A stretch of 44,268 nt of DNA from Alectoria sarmentosa (lineage: Eukaryota > Ascomycota > Lecanoromycetes > Lecanorales > Parmeliaceae): assembly GCA_009733775.1 (NCBI GenBank), contig WOGZ01000276.1:1-44268 (forward strand), in the 5' to 3' direction. The notes below the pieces were generated by a model. That model saw nothing but the letters and a program-made list of their open reading frames with translations. It searched no databases and was not told the DNA's origin. Numbering within the stretch: the first letter of the stretch is position 1; the number at the start of each line of letters is the position of its first letter. Made by a program: the position numbers and the translations under genes. Shown here one piece after another: positions 22,400-32,654 of the stretch.

Positions 22400-22990
22400 T
22401 TAATATTTAAAATAATTAAAAAAACGTGTGATATACGTTTTTTGTTTCAAACGAATAATATCGTTATAATGATTTTTTTTGACGATTATATTCAAATAAA
22501 AGACGTATAATCTCAAATCTAATATGTGAAATTTGATATTTAAAACATCTTTGATTCGTTTAATGATAACTTTATTACGATTTATAATTAAAATATTATC
22601 GACATAAAGCGTTATAATGATTTTTTTTTTGAAATTTATAAACACATTATCGTTCGATTCGATAAAATTAAAATCGAAATTTTTTTATATAAATCGAAAA
22701 ATGTTAATATCAAATTTTAAAAGATTATTTTAAATTATAAAAAGTCTTATTTAATTTACAAATCTTGATATTATTTTTATTAAAATCGTTAAATTATTAT
22801 ATATAAATGTTTTTTTAAACATCGTTATAAAGAAAAATTATTTTAACGTTTATTTATTTTATATTTTAATTTATAATCGTCGTAAGCGCAAAAATCGTTT
22901 TATAATTTATAAACTTTATTATCGACGCGAAAATGTCATAATAATCGCGATTTTTTTATTGTTTGAATTTTTAAATAATTTAACGTGTCT
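22400..22990 (-). pseudogene. D reverse transcriptase remnant
   Basis: On the - strand the frame gives QINVKIIFLYNDV-like sequence near 22850 (after a stop at Gln; family MDVKTAFLNGD), ICKLNKTFYNLK near 22750 (family CKLNKALYGLKQ), and the catalytic box TLYVDNILII near 22600 (family YVDDILI), with the second Asp now Asn. It ends with RLKQKTYI and TRFFNYF, like the LGQ..YI..ILERF block. Stops fall on Trp and Gln codons. The open frame 22400-22645 is its C-terminal half. Confidence 0.88.
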
Positions 22991-23624
22991 TATAACGAAT
23001 GATTTTTTTTTCGAAATCTTATTTCATAATGTAAATTCAACGATTTTGAAAAATATAAACCTTTAAAAACGTTTGAATAAAACATTAAATGTTATTATTC
23101 ATAAAAGATTTATATTCATTTCGCATATCAATTTTTTAATTCATATAAAATAAATTGTTAAAAATCGTTTATTTATAAATTATAAATTCGAAAATGTTAA
23201 ATTTATTAATATGATTCGCAAAAAGAATAAAGATAACGAAAACTTTTATTAAAAAATCAAATAATAAATTATAAAGATTCGAAATAATGAGATTTTTATG
23301 ATTATCAAATATCTTTTAAATAATTTTATATTTGAAATGTTTTCGCATAATTCTCATTTTAATAAATATTAAAAATATTAATAAAAAAGAAATGATAATA
23401 AATTTAATAATTAATATAATAAATTTGATAAATGTTATAAATATACGCATTATAATAACGATAAAATAAGGTTTTTAAAAATGATTAACGATTAATAATG
23501 AAATATTCGTTAACGATAATCGATTTGACGATTTAATCGAAATTATAAATTCAATATTTAATAATATAATAATATATTATTCATTTAATGCTTTTTTTAT
23601 AACGAATATAAATATAAAAAAACG

Positions 23625-24395
23625 TTAACGTTTATTTGAAAATTCGTGAGTCTTAATTTTCTCTTCGAGATTTATAAAATATAAACGTTTTTTGATAAAA
23701 TGTATATCGTTAACGCGAATAATCTTCTTTTTGATTAAATTATAAAAATGAAAAATGAATTCGTTTTTATAATTTAAAAAAATACATTTTTTATTTTTAT
23801 TTATAAGCTTTTTTTGAATACGTTTTAAACCGTAAATGATAAAATTAATGATACGCAAATGAAAAAAAAAAAATTTATGATAATAAAAGATTTTGAAAAA
23901 TGTGACGATGATTTTGATATTAAAAAAACGCATCGTCAAATAATTAATTATAATTATTATTTTAAATTAAAAAAATTTATTGAGATTAAAATTTAATAAA
24001 ATTAAATAAATTTTATTTATCAAAATTTGATTAAATCGCTCAACGATTTTATTTATTTCGAAATTATTTATAATAATAAACTTTTATTTGATATTCATTT
24101 AAACGAAACATTTTAAAAAGATTTTATTAATGTATTCGTTTTCATTATCGAGACGAATACGATTAATTCGATAATCGCGAGATGTTAAATAAATCTTAAA
24201 ACGTAAAAATATAATGAATGTTTCATTTTTATGACGAATATAATAAATTTCAAAATAATAAATAAAATCGTTTTTAAACGTTATAAAATATTTATAATTA
24301 TTAAAATTAATGAAAATCAAAAATTCAATAAAATTGTTATAAATGAATTCGTTCAATAAAATATCGAGCGTTATGAAATTATTATAAAAAATCAT
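23625..24395 (-). pseudogene. D integrase remnant, full-length body
   Basis: Two open frames belong to one gene. 24395-24099 is the core: NNYKYFITFKNDF, FLRFKIYL, then RIRLDNENEYIN (family RSDNGGEF/Y), so the second catalytic Asp is kept. 23939-23625 is the C-terminal part with LKRIQKKLINKNKKCIFLNY and IIRVNDIHFI (family K..KCIFLGYE and I..RDV.F). The segment with the catalytic VER motif lies between them and is clear in the copy at 43400. The position of the first catalytic Asp reads NEF here and SEF in the other two copies. Confidence 0.87.
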
Positions 24396-25000
24396 TTTTT
24401 AATAATTCATTATATAATATTCGCAAATATATTTCTTGATAATGTTTTTAAAAAAATTCACATTTATAACGATATTAAAAAGTTTATTAAAATTTTATTG
24501 ATTTAAATAACTCATATAAATATATTATAATTAATAAATCGAATTCAAAAAAATATTATAAACGATCAAAGTTTTTTTTTTTTTCATAAATTCAAAAAAA
24601 ATAAATCGCGATTTCGCATATTAATTAATGTTATATTATTTTAAATTAAAATATAACTTTTTTTATAAAAAACGATTTTAGTGTTAACATTTAAAAACTT
24701 TTTAATCGATAAAAGATTGACGTTCATATCGAACATATGCAAAATATTAAAAATCATTAAAATAACGCGTTTGTTATTAACATTATAATTAAAATTAATA
24801 ATATCGTAAACAAAAAATTAAATTTTGACGTTTTTAATATCTTTAATAAATCGAAATTAAACCTTAATATAAATAATAAATATCGAATAATTGATAAAAA
24901 AATGGCGAATGTAATTAGAATTTATCATAATTCGAATATCAAAATTCATAAAGTTAACGAATGATAAACGTTTATTCAAATTTAAATTCGTTATTAAATT
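24396..25000 (-). pseudogene. D protease and pre-integrase region
   Basis: Placed by alignment with the better preserved copy at 42475-43080. There the frame carries a protease-like flap region and the conserved NVNLLSIKKLL block of Copia proteins, and then the GAG_pre-integrase zinc region. In this copy the frame is broken by several stops. The protein would cut the Gag-Pol polyprotein. Confidence 0.6.
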
Positions 25001-25024
25001 AATAAGATTTTCGTTTTGATTTGC

Positions 25025-25650
25025 TTAATTAATTATATTCAAAATGTTAAAATAATACGATATAAAATTCAAATTATTTTGATTGTTTAATTCGTTCAAA
25101 AATGTTATATAAATATAAAGATAATTTTTTTTTGAAATATACGTTATATTGACGTTGAAATAATCATTTTTTTTTAAAACGAAGATATTAAATAACGTTT
25201 TTTCGATACGTTTGCGTTTAACATTTAAAACATTAATGTTCATATAAATAACATCGATTTGCGTCTTTTTCTTTTTTTTTTATTCATTTATAAACTTTTT
25301 AAATTTTAAATAAAGAAATTTGATTTAACATTTAACGAAAAAATATTTGAATTTGCGATCAACGATTTTATAAAAAACATAAATTTCGCGATTAATGAAA
25401 TTAAAATCGTTAAAATCGTTTTTAACGAATTGTTTATTTTTGTTATTATAATAAACGAGTATAATGATATTATCTTTTTTAATTATAAACATATAACGCT
25501 TTTCATTCATTATATCATAAATAATCAAATCGAATTTGATAATTTTCGAATTATAAAACATATGAATTTGAATATAAATTGTTATAAAGACATTATAAAT
25601 TTCGTCGAATCTTATAAAAAAGAATTAAATGAAATAACATTTGGATAATA
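25025..25650 (-). pseudogene. D Gag nucleocapsid and following linker
   Basis: The - strand frame 25561-25325 reads NEKRYMFIIKK, then a segment ending FYKIVDRKFKYFFVKC. In the copy at 41880-42117 the same part has NEKCHIFVIKK with a later His, which fits a decayed zinc knuckle of fungal Copia Gag (C..C....C....H). The next frame, 25243-25025, contains ITYISKKNYLYIYITFLNEL, the linker before the protease and nearly identical in the other two copies. The + frame 25430-25648 is antisense shadow. Confidence 0.65.
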
Positions 25651-27374
25651 ATAATAAATCGTTCAAATTAATGATTTCGACGTTGATTTTATAAAAATCC
25701 TTTTCATATTAATGAACGTTTTTTTTGAAATTAATGTTAATGTTATGCAATTAACGCACAAACTCGATATAAAATTCGAAATTCGTAAATTTATAATAAA
25801 TATTAATAACGTTTAATATAATTTAAGGATTTTCGTTATATTTTTTAATAAATTAATGATCAACGTAATTAAAATGTTAACGAATAATTACGCAAATTTT
25901 AAATTTGATAATGTTAATGAAAAATTGAAAATTATTCAACATTAATTAATCGTTGATATTTTTATTTCATTTGATATATTTGATAATAAATTTCAAAATG
26001 ATAATAAAGATCAAAAGAAAATTGTCTTTATTATTTATAAAAACATTTTCAACGATATTTTAAACGTTAAATTCAATCATCGATATCGAAAAAAATAAAT
26101 GAAAAAATATAAAAGATTGATAATAATAATGAGAATAACGAAAATAAGACTTTTATCATAATTAAAAGCGAATCGAAAATGTTGATTTGAAGATTATCGC
26201 TTTGAAAAGATATCGAAATAAACGAATCTGATAACGATTCAAAAAACGATTTAAATATTTTAAAAAAAATTAATAAATGAGATCGTTTATCTTTAACGCG
26301 TAAATCAAAGATTTCGATATCGTTTAAAAAGTTAAATAATTCTTCGTTGATTTTAAAATCGTTATCACATAATAATAATATAAAAAAAATGCTTTATTAA
26401 TTTTCGTCAAAATCGTTTAAATTCTTATTAATATTAACTAATTATTATCATTATATTTTAAAATCTTATAATAACAATAAAAAGTGTTTATGCGAGAATT
26501 AATGATAAATTTAAATGATAATATTATAATGAAATAATGTTAATAATATAAAAAATTTGATTTTAAATTTAATAATAAAAATTAAATTCGATTAAGATTA
26601 TATTAAGTGCAATTATAAATATATAAATCTTTTTAAAAAATTCGCATTCTTTTTATATTATTTAATTAAAGATTCGAATTTAAAATATTCGTTTTAATGA
26701 TTATTATCGTGAAATTAAGATTAATCAAATTTCATAATTATAATAATAAAATGTTATTAATAACGAATAAAAAATTCGACGATAAGATTTTAATCTCTTT
26801 TTTTAAGAGATTTTTAAAATCAAAATGTCAATTTTAACATATAAAATTTATTATTTTTAATTTCAAATAAATTTATAAACGTTTAAATGATAATGAAGTT
26901 AATTTTAAATTATTTCAAATGATAATCAAATTAATAATGATGTTAACATTTAATTATTTAATTTATTTTATTAATTCGATATATCGTTAAAAATGTAAAT
27001 TTTTAATTTAATGAAATATTATAAAAATAAAGGCGCATTTTTTTTTATTTAATGTGTTTCACGTAAAAAAGTTGATAATGTTATAAAAACTTTATTATGA
27101 TTCGATCGCATGATCGCAAATCGTATACGATCTCGATTAAAAATGAATAATTTCGACTCGTCGAGAATTGAAAAACTTTTAATTTTCGAATTTCGAATCA
27201 TAATCGTTTAAATTTAAAGATTATTTTATAAATGAAAATTGTTTATCTCAAAAAAATTAATGAATAAAGACTTTTATAATTGATTGTTTCATTGTGATAA
27301 ATATAAAATGTTTGAAAACAATTATAATCATAATAATGAATAAATAAATTATGTTTATAACGATCGTCGAGCAA
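25651..27374 (-). other. D gag N-terminal part and 5' leader
   Basis: Sense strand is minus. No capsid motif could be fixed. An unusually stop-free part of the same region is seen in the copy at 41040-41229. The leader near 27055-27130 contains GTTTCACG and ATTCGATCGCATGATCGCA, shared with 18225-18300 and 35465-35530. Confidence 0.5.
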
Positions 27375-27390
27375 ATTCGAATTTATAATT
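27375..27390 (-). promoter_or_regulatory. Primer-binding site of the inner D body
   Basis: The - strand AATTATAAATTCGAAT next to the inner LTR is a RIP-altered form of the GGTTATAAGCTCGAA site at 18762. Confidence 0.55.
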
Positions 27391-27503
27391 TATAAAAATA
27401 TGATATAGGACACTTAATTATATTGCTTTAAAAGTGTTATAAAGAAAAGTGCGATTTATATTACGAGCGCATGCGTTCATATCACGTGACCCGAATTTCG
27501 ACA
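27391..27503 (-). repeat. Inner LTR of D (113-bp variant)
   Basis: Same LTR family as the 125-bp outer copies but with a single CACGTGACC box instead of two, which accounts for the 12-bp difference. It passes directly into integrase sequence of the outer body at 27504, without a polypurine tract or 3' untranslated region. Confidence 0.85.
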
Positions 27504-28000
27504 AAGATTTCGAAAAATATAATGATGATTTTAATGTTAAGAAAACGCATCGTTAAATAAATAATTATAATTATTATTTTAAATCAAAAAAATTTGTTGA
27601 AATTGAAATTGAAATTTAACAAAATTAAATGTGATTTATTTATTAAAATTTAATTAAATCGTTTAACGATTTCGTTTATTTCGAAATTGTTTGCGATGAT
27701 GAATTTTTATTTGATATTCGTTTAAACGAGATATTTTAAAAAGGTTTTATTAATATATTCGTTTTCATTATCAAAACGAATATAATTAATTTGATAATCG
27801 TGAGATTTCAAATAAATTTTAAAACGCAAAAATATGATAAAGATTTCGCTTTTATAATAAATATAATAAATCTTAAAATAATAAATGAAATCATTTTTGA
27901 ACGTTATAAAATATTTATAATCATTAAAATTAATGAAAATCAAAAATTCAATAAAATCGTTATAAACAAATTCGCTCGATAAAATATCGAACGCTATCAA
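27504..28000 (-). pseudogene. Truncated integrase of the outer D body
   Basis: The open frame 28000-27722 is the integrase core (LSSEFVYN, NDYKYFITFKNDF, then YIRFDNENEYIN), over 80% alike by eye to 24395-24099. The sequence at 27504-27560 matches 23888-23945, which is the middle of the integrase. The rest of the gene (C-terminus), RT and RNase H are missing because the inner LTR abuts here. The + frame 27791-27982 is a shadow. Confidence 0.87.
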
Positions 28001-28600
28001 ATTATTATAAAAAATAACCTTTTAATAATTTATTATATAACATTCATAAATGTATTTCTCGATAATGTTTTTGAAAAAATTCACATTTATAACGATATTA
28101 AAAAATTTATTAAAAATTACTTAATTTAAATAATTTATACGAGCATATTATAATTAATGAATCGAATTTAAAAAAACATTATAAACGATTAAAACATTGT
28201 TATTTTTTCAAAAGTTTAAAAAAAAAAATCGCGATTTCGTATGTCGATTAATATAATATTATTTTAAATTAAAACACAACTTTTTTTGTGAAAAACGATT
28301 TCAATATCGACATTTAAAAAAATTTTAATCGATAAAAGATTAACGTTTATATCGAACACGTGCAAAACATTAAAAATCGTTAAAATAACGCGTTTATTAT
28401 TAATAATATAATCAAAATTAAAGATATTATAAATAAAAGATTGAATTTTGACATTTTTAATGTTTTTAATAAATCGAAATTAAATTTTAATATAAATAAT
28501 GAATATTAAACAATCGATAAAAAAATAACGAATGTAATTAAAGTTTATCATAATTCGAATATCGAAATTTATAAATTTGACGAATAATAAACTTTTGTTT
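28001..28600 (-). pseudogene. Outer D protease and pre-integrase region
   Basis: Collinear with 24396-25000 and with 42475-43080 (reverse orientation). Stops prevent a continuous frame, and identity rests on position and on matching DNA. Confidence 0.55.
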
Positions 28601-28653
28601 AAATTAAAATTTGTTATCAAATTAATAAGATTTTCGTTTTTATTTTGATTCGC

Positions 28654-29260
28654 TTAATTGATTATATTCAAAATATTAAAATCATTCGAAATGAAATTTG
28701 AATGATTTTGATCGTTCAATTCGTTTAAAAATGTCATATAAATATAAAGATAATCGTTTTTCTTTGAAATATACGTTATATTAACGTTAAAATAATCATT
28801 TTTCTTTAAAGCGAAAACGTTTACGTTTAACATTCGAAATATCAATATTTATATAAATAATATCGATTTGCGTTTTTTTTTTTTTTTTTTTTTCGTTTAT
28901 GAATTTTTTAAGTTTTAAATAAAAAAAATTGATTTAACATTTAATAAAAAAATGTTTAAATTTGCGATCAACGATTTTATAAAAAATATAAATTTCGCGA
29001 TTGATGAAATCAAAATCGTCGAAATCGTCTTTAACAAATTATTTGTTTTTGTTATTGCGATAAACGAATATAATAATATCATCTTTTTTGATTGCGAATA
29101 TGCGACGTTTTTCATTTATTACGTCATAAATAATCAAATCGAATTTGATTATTTTCGAATTATAAAACATATGAATTTGAATATAAATTGTTATAAAGAC
29201 ATTATAAATTTCGTCGAATCTTATAAAAAAGAATTGAATAAAATAAGATTTCGATAATGA
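28654..29260 (-). pseudogene. Outer D Gag nucleocapsid and linker
   Basis: The frame 28845-28654 repeats the linker with ITYISKKNDYLYIYMTFLNEL. The nucleocapsid part at about 28935-29175 is collinear with 25325-25561 and 41880-42117. The + strand 101-codon frame 28952-29257 is long and open but runs antisense to this region, so I treat it as a shadow favoured by the AT bias. A T-run of about 20 bases at 28873-28893 precedes it. Confidence 0.6.
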
Positions 29261-30216
29261 TAATGAATCGTTTAAATTAACGATTTCGACGTTGATTTTG
29301 CGAAAATCTTTTTCATATTAACGAATATCTTTTTCGAAATTAATGTTAATATTATATAATTGACGTATAAATTCGATATAAAATTCAAAATTCATAAGTT
29401 TATAATAAACATTAATAACGTTTAATATAATTTGAGGATTTTCGTTATATTTTTTGATGAATTAACGATTAACGTAATTAAAACGTTAACGAATAATCAC
29501 GTAAATTTTAAATTTGATGATATTAATGAAGAATTGAAAATTATTTAATATTAATTAATCGTTGATATTTTCGCTTTATTTAATATATTCGATAATAACT
29601 TTTAAAATAATAATGAAAATCAAAGAAAAATTGTTTTTATTATTCATAAAAACATTTTTAACGATATTTTAAATGTTAAATTTAATTATCGATATCGAAA
29701 GAAATGAATAAAAAAATATAGAAAATTAATAATAATAATGAAAATAACGAAAATAAGACTTTTATCACGATTAAAAGCGAATCGAAAATTTCGATTTGAA
29801 GATTATCGTTTTGAAAAATGTTAAAACGAATAAATTTAATAACGATTTAAAAAACGATTCGAACGTTTTAAAGAAAATTAATAAATAAAATCGTTTATCT
29901 TTAACGCGTAAATCAAAGATTTTAATATCGTTTAAGACGTCAAATAACTTCTCATTAATTTTAAAATCGTTATCATATAACGATAATGTGAAAAAAATGA
30001 AAAAAATGTTTTATTAATCTTCATTAAAATCGTTTAAATCTTTATCGATATTAATTAATTATTATTATTATGTTTTAAGATTTTGTAATAACAATAAAAA
30101 ATATTTATGCGAAAATTAATAATAAATTTGAGCGATAATATTATAATAAAATAATATTAATAATATCGAAAATTTGATTTTAAATTTGATAATAAAAATT
30201 AAATTCGATTAAGATT
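29261..30216 (-). other. Outer D gag region, left of the MULE
   Basis: DNA match of 25660-26610 in the same order. No confident capsid motif. It is interrupted at ATATTAAA by the Mutator-like element and resumes at 35024. Confidence 0.55.
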
Positions 30217-30224
30217 ATATTAAA
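30217..30224. repeat. MULE target duplication, left
   Basis: ATATTAAA, exact copy of 35016-35023. The unoccupied site survives in the other D body as ATATTAAG near 26602, which supports a clean insertion. Confidence 0.88.
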
Positions 30225-30287
30225 GGGTTCTGATACCCGTACGTAGCCTTTTGATATATGTACGTACCCTTTTTATACATGTACGTA
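30225..30287 (+). repeat. MULE left terminal inverted repeat with three phased motifs
   Basis: Differs from the right end at about four positions including a 1-2 bp indel. GTACGTA occurs at 30239, 30260 and 30281, i.e. every 21 bp, each followed by (G/C)CC and a T-rich run. Probably repeated transposase contacts. Confidence 0.9.
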
Positions 30288-30678
30288 GCCCTCTATTTTG
30301 CATACCTCTACCGACGCATGACCCTTTTTGGAATTCTTGAAAAAAGTGAAATATGTAATCAAATAGGTCTTCGCAACGATTAGGAACTGTGGTGTAATGG
30401 TTAAAAAGTAGGTTTACAATTCCATTTGATTAAAAAACTCAGCTAATCATCATCCATAGCGGCGTCAAAACCGATATCAATATTTAATCACGCCGTGCGT
30501 TTCAATAGACGCGCAGATATTATACAAAAATTCCCTCAAAGTACACAAATTCTTGGAGTATTTGTTATGATATTCGCCGAACCGACGTCACGGCGTATTG
30601 AAAAAAATGTCGTGCGTCAACCAATTTATTGCCTCGATTAAACGTCGCAATCTTCTTTTTTTTTTTGGACCGTTGTGT

Positions 30679-30786
30679 AAGTAAGCAAACAAGCAAGCAA
30701 GCAAACAAGCAAATAAATAAACAAAGTATCATCGTGACGATATTTTATTTGCTTGTTTATTTGCTTGCTTATTTGCTTGCTTACTT
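30679..30786. repeat. Inverted (GCAA/TTGC)n repeat, potential hairpin
   Basis: Arm 30679-30723 is GCAA/ACAA/ATAA tetranucleotides and arm 30744-30786 is its complement (TTTATTTGCTTG...). They are separated by about 20 bp containing CATCGTGACGAT. The 67-codon - strand frame 30638-30841 is only a translation of this repeat. Confidence 0.85.
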
Positions 30787-30831
30787 GTATCGCCGCGGCG
30801 ATAAATAAATAAACATAAACGATCGAATTTG

Positions 30832-30899
30832 CGAAGAGCAAAGCGAAAAGCGAGATGAAGAGTGAGGCGAAGAGCGAGACGAAGAGCGAGATGAAGATG
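30832..30899 (+). repeat. 12-bp minisatellite, (GCGAAGAGCGAG)-like
   Basis: About five units of GAAGAGCGAGAY/GTGAGGC type. In one frame (ATG at 30855, stop at 30951) it would give a 32-residue peptide beginning MKSEAKSETKSEMK. It is too short, and without context, to call a gene. Confidence 0.75.
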
Positions 30900-32138
30900 A
30901 TTTATCCTTTTAATGTGAAGTTAGAATTTGATAATGACGATATCGATGAATAAAGATATCTCGCACGACGTCAAAATCTCTTATAAATATATAAAACGTA
31001 AAATAAAACGTCTTTGAATATAAAAAAATTTATGTTATCATCATAAACGATTTGATCGAATATCGCTTAATCATCTCATATATAATTATTTAAATAAGTA
31101 TCGCAATGTAAAAATTGAATAACTCAAAAGTTTTCATAAATAAAAAACAATAATAAGACGAATAATGTATTGAATAAAACTCGATGATTAAGAAAAGCTT
31201 TTATGCGTTTATATATGCGCGCAAATAATCGATATAAAACTTCACATCAAAAAAACAATGAAAAACATCAAACTTAAATTTCAACATTAAATAATGTATT
31301 CTTCATTAAAGGTTATTGAAAATTAAATAACTTTTTTCTTCACTTTGAAAAAATTTGACAAAACCTCTCTTTATGAGATCATAAAAAAAAATTTGAGCGA
31401 CGATGAAGCTTTATAATTGCACTTTCTGCATATAACGTATCAAATAATTAAACTATGCCAAAAACACGTCATCAAACGATTTATTAATAAATCTTTATAC
31501 GCGAGACTTATTCAAAAGAGTGATATGATGAAATGTAAATAAACTCATAATATAACTCAGTTTTATCTTTTATCAACCCATGTTGTTTACAATAACTCTG
31601 ATTTAAATAATGTTAAATAAAAAAAAGAAGGAGTTTATAATTAATTAACAAAAAATTGAAAAAATAAAAATGTGATTTAATATAAAATGAATCGATTAAA
31701 ATGTGAAAGATGTAAAAAAAAGAAAAAAGCATAAATATTAAGACTTCAAAAAATTATAAAAATCATTATATTCAAATATCAATCGGATTATATATTGATA
31801 TCATATATAAAAAGAACCAAATAACGTTTTAACATTTTGTTATCAAACGAATGTTGAACTTTCTCGCTCACGCTCATTATGCGATCGTATAAAACCTTTT
31901 TTCACTTCTTTTATAACCCTTTTTCCTTTTATAATCCCTCATCATCGTGATCGCTCGATTAAAAATCTCACCGAAATTATTGTTATAAATTAGGCTTTTT
32001 TTGCAACTTAAATTTATATAATAATTAAAAGAAATAATGCAATTGTTGATTCAACGAAAAAGTTGATAAACATTTTATATTAAAGATCATATTTCTTTCA
32101 ATAATTAAACACTCGTTTTGATGTATAATTCAATAAAT

Positions 32139-32372
32139 TTAATGAATTCTTTTTATTAAAGTTACATATTTGTCAATTATGAAAACGTTCGACGATGCTT
32201 TTGAACTAATCATGCCTTTTAAATAATTCATTAATGAATCTATCAAATTGAGGAGACACAAATATGTCGTTTTAATTAATAACGTAATGTTATTATTTTT
32301 TACTAAACTTGTGTGATACCCTTTAAACCCATATCTTTCGTTATTTGATTGAATCTTCTTTGACAATCTCAA
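32139..32372 (-). CDS. 77-codon open frame downstream of the transposase, unknown
   Basis: Same strand as the transposase and about 280 bp beyond its basic tail. The residues are more varied (Cys, Gly, His, Ser present) than in the chance frames of the RIP regions. The middle (NNITLLIKTTYLCLLNLID) is hydrophobic. I recognise no domain. It could be an exon or second-gene remnant of the MULE, or a chance frame. Confidence 0.3.
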   Translation of the reverse strand: MRLSKKIQSNNERYGFKGYHTSLVKNNNITLLIKTTYLCLLNLIDSLMNYLKGMISSKASSNVFIIDKYVTLIKRIH

Positions 32373-32654
32373 AGTGCCTTTATATGTTATGCATATGATC
32401 GTTAAAAAGCTTTTACAATAAATTCATAACATCGATTTTCGAGTTGAATCGATATTGACGCTTTTCAAACTAAAAATCTTTTGATAAAACTCATTTAATC
32501 ATTATATTAAACGTGATATTATCGTTATTTGAGTCGTTTCTTAAGTCGTTTTCGAGCGCACACGCAGATTTAATTATTTTAAAAAATACACGCTCAGAGT
32601 CGGATTTTGAAAAACGATCAAAATCAGATTTTAAAGAATTTAAAGACTTAATCG

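Larger units (their letters stand above)
30300..32130. other. MULE interior without recognised gene
   Basis: Contains a short tRNA A-box-like string (GGTGTAATGGTTA at 30391), a tetranucleotide inverted repeat (30679-30786), a 12-bp minisatellite (30832-30899), and then about 1.2 kb of AT-rich DNA with nothing I could identify. Captured host DNA is possible, but I see no coding evidence for it. Confidence 0.5.

Noticed and set aside
28952..29257. 101-codon + strand frame, and its relatives at 25430-25648 and 41910-42101 (-)
   Set aside because: They are open in all three bodies of the D family but run antisense to a Gag region that reads with a zinc-knuckle-like motif. The openness follows from TAA/TTA asymmetry in RIP DNA, not from a gene.
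30638..30841. 67-codon - strand frame with QVSKQISKQINKQ and LLVCLLACLL repeats
   Set aside because: It is merely the translation of the inverted tetranucleotide microsatellite.
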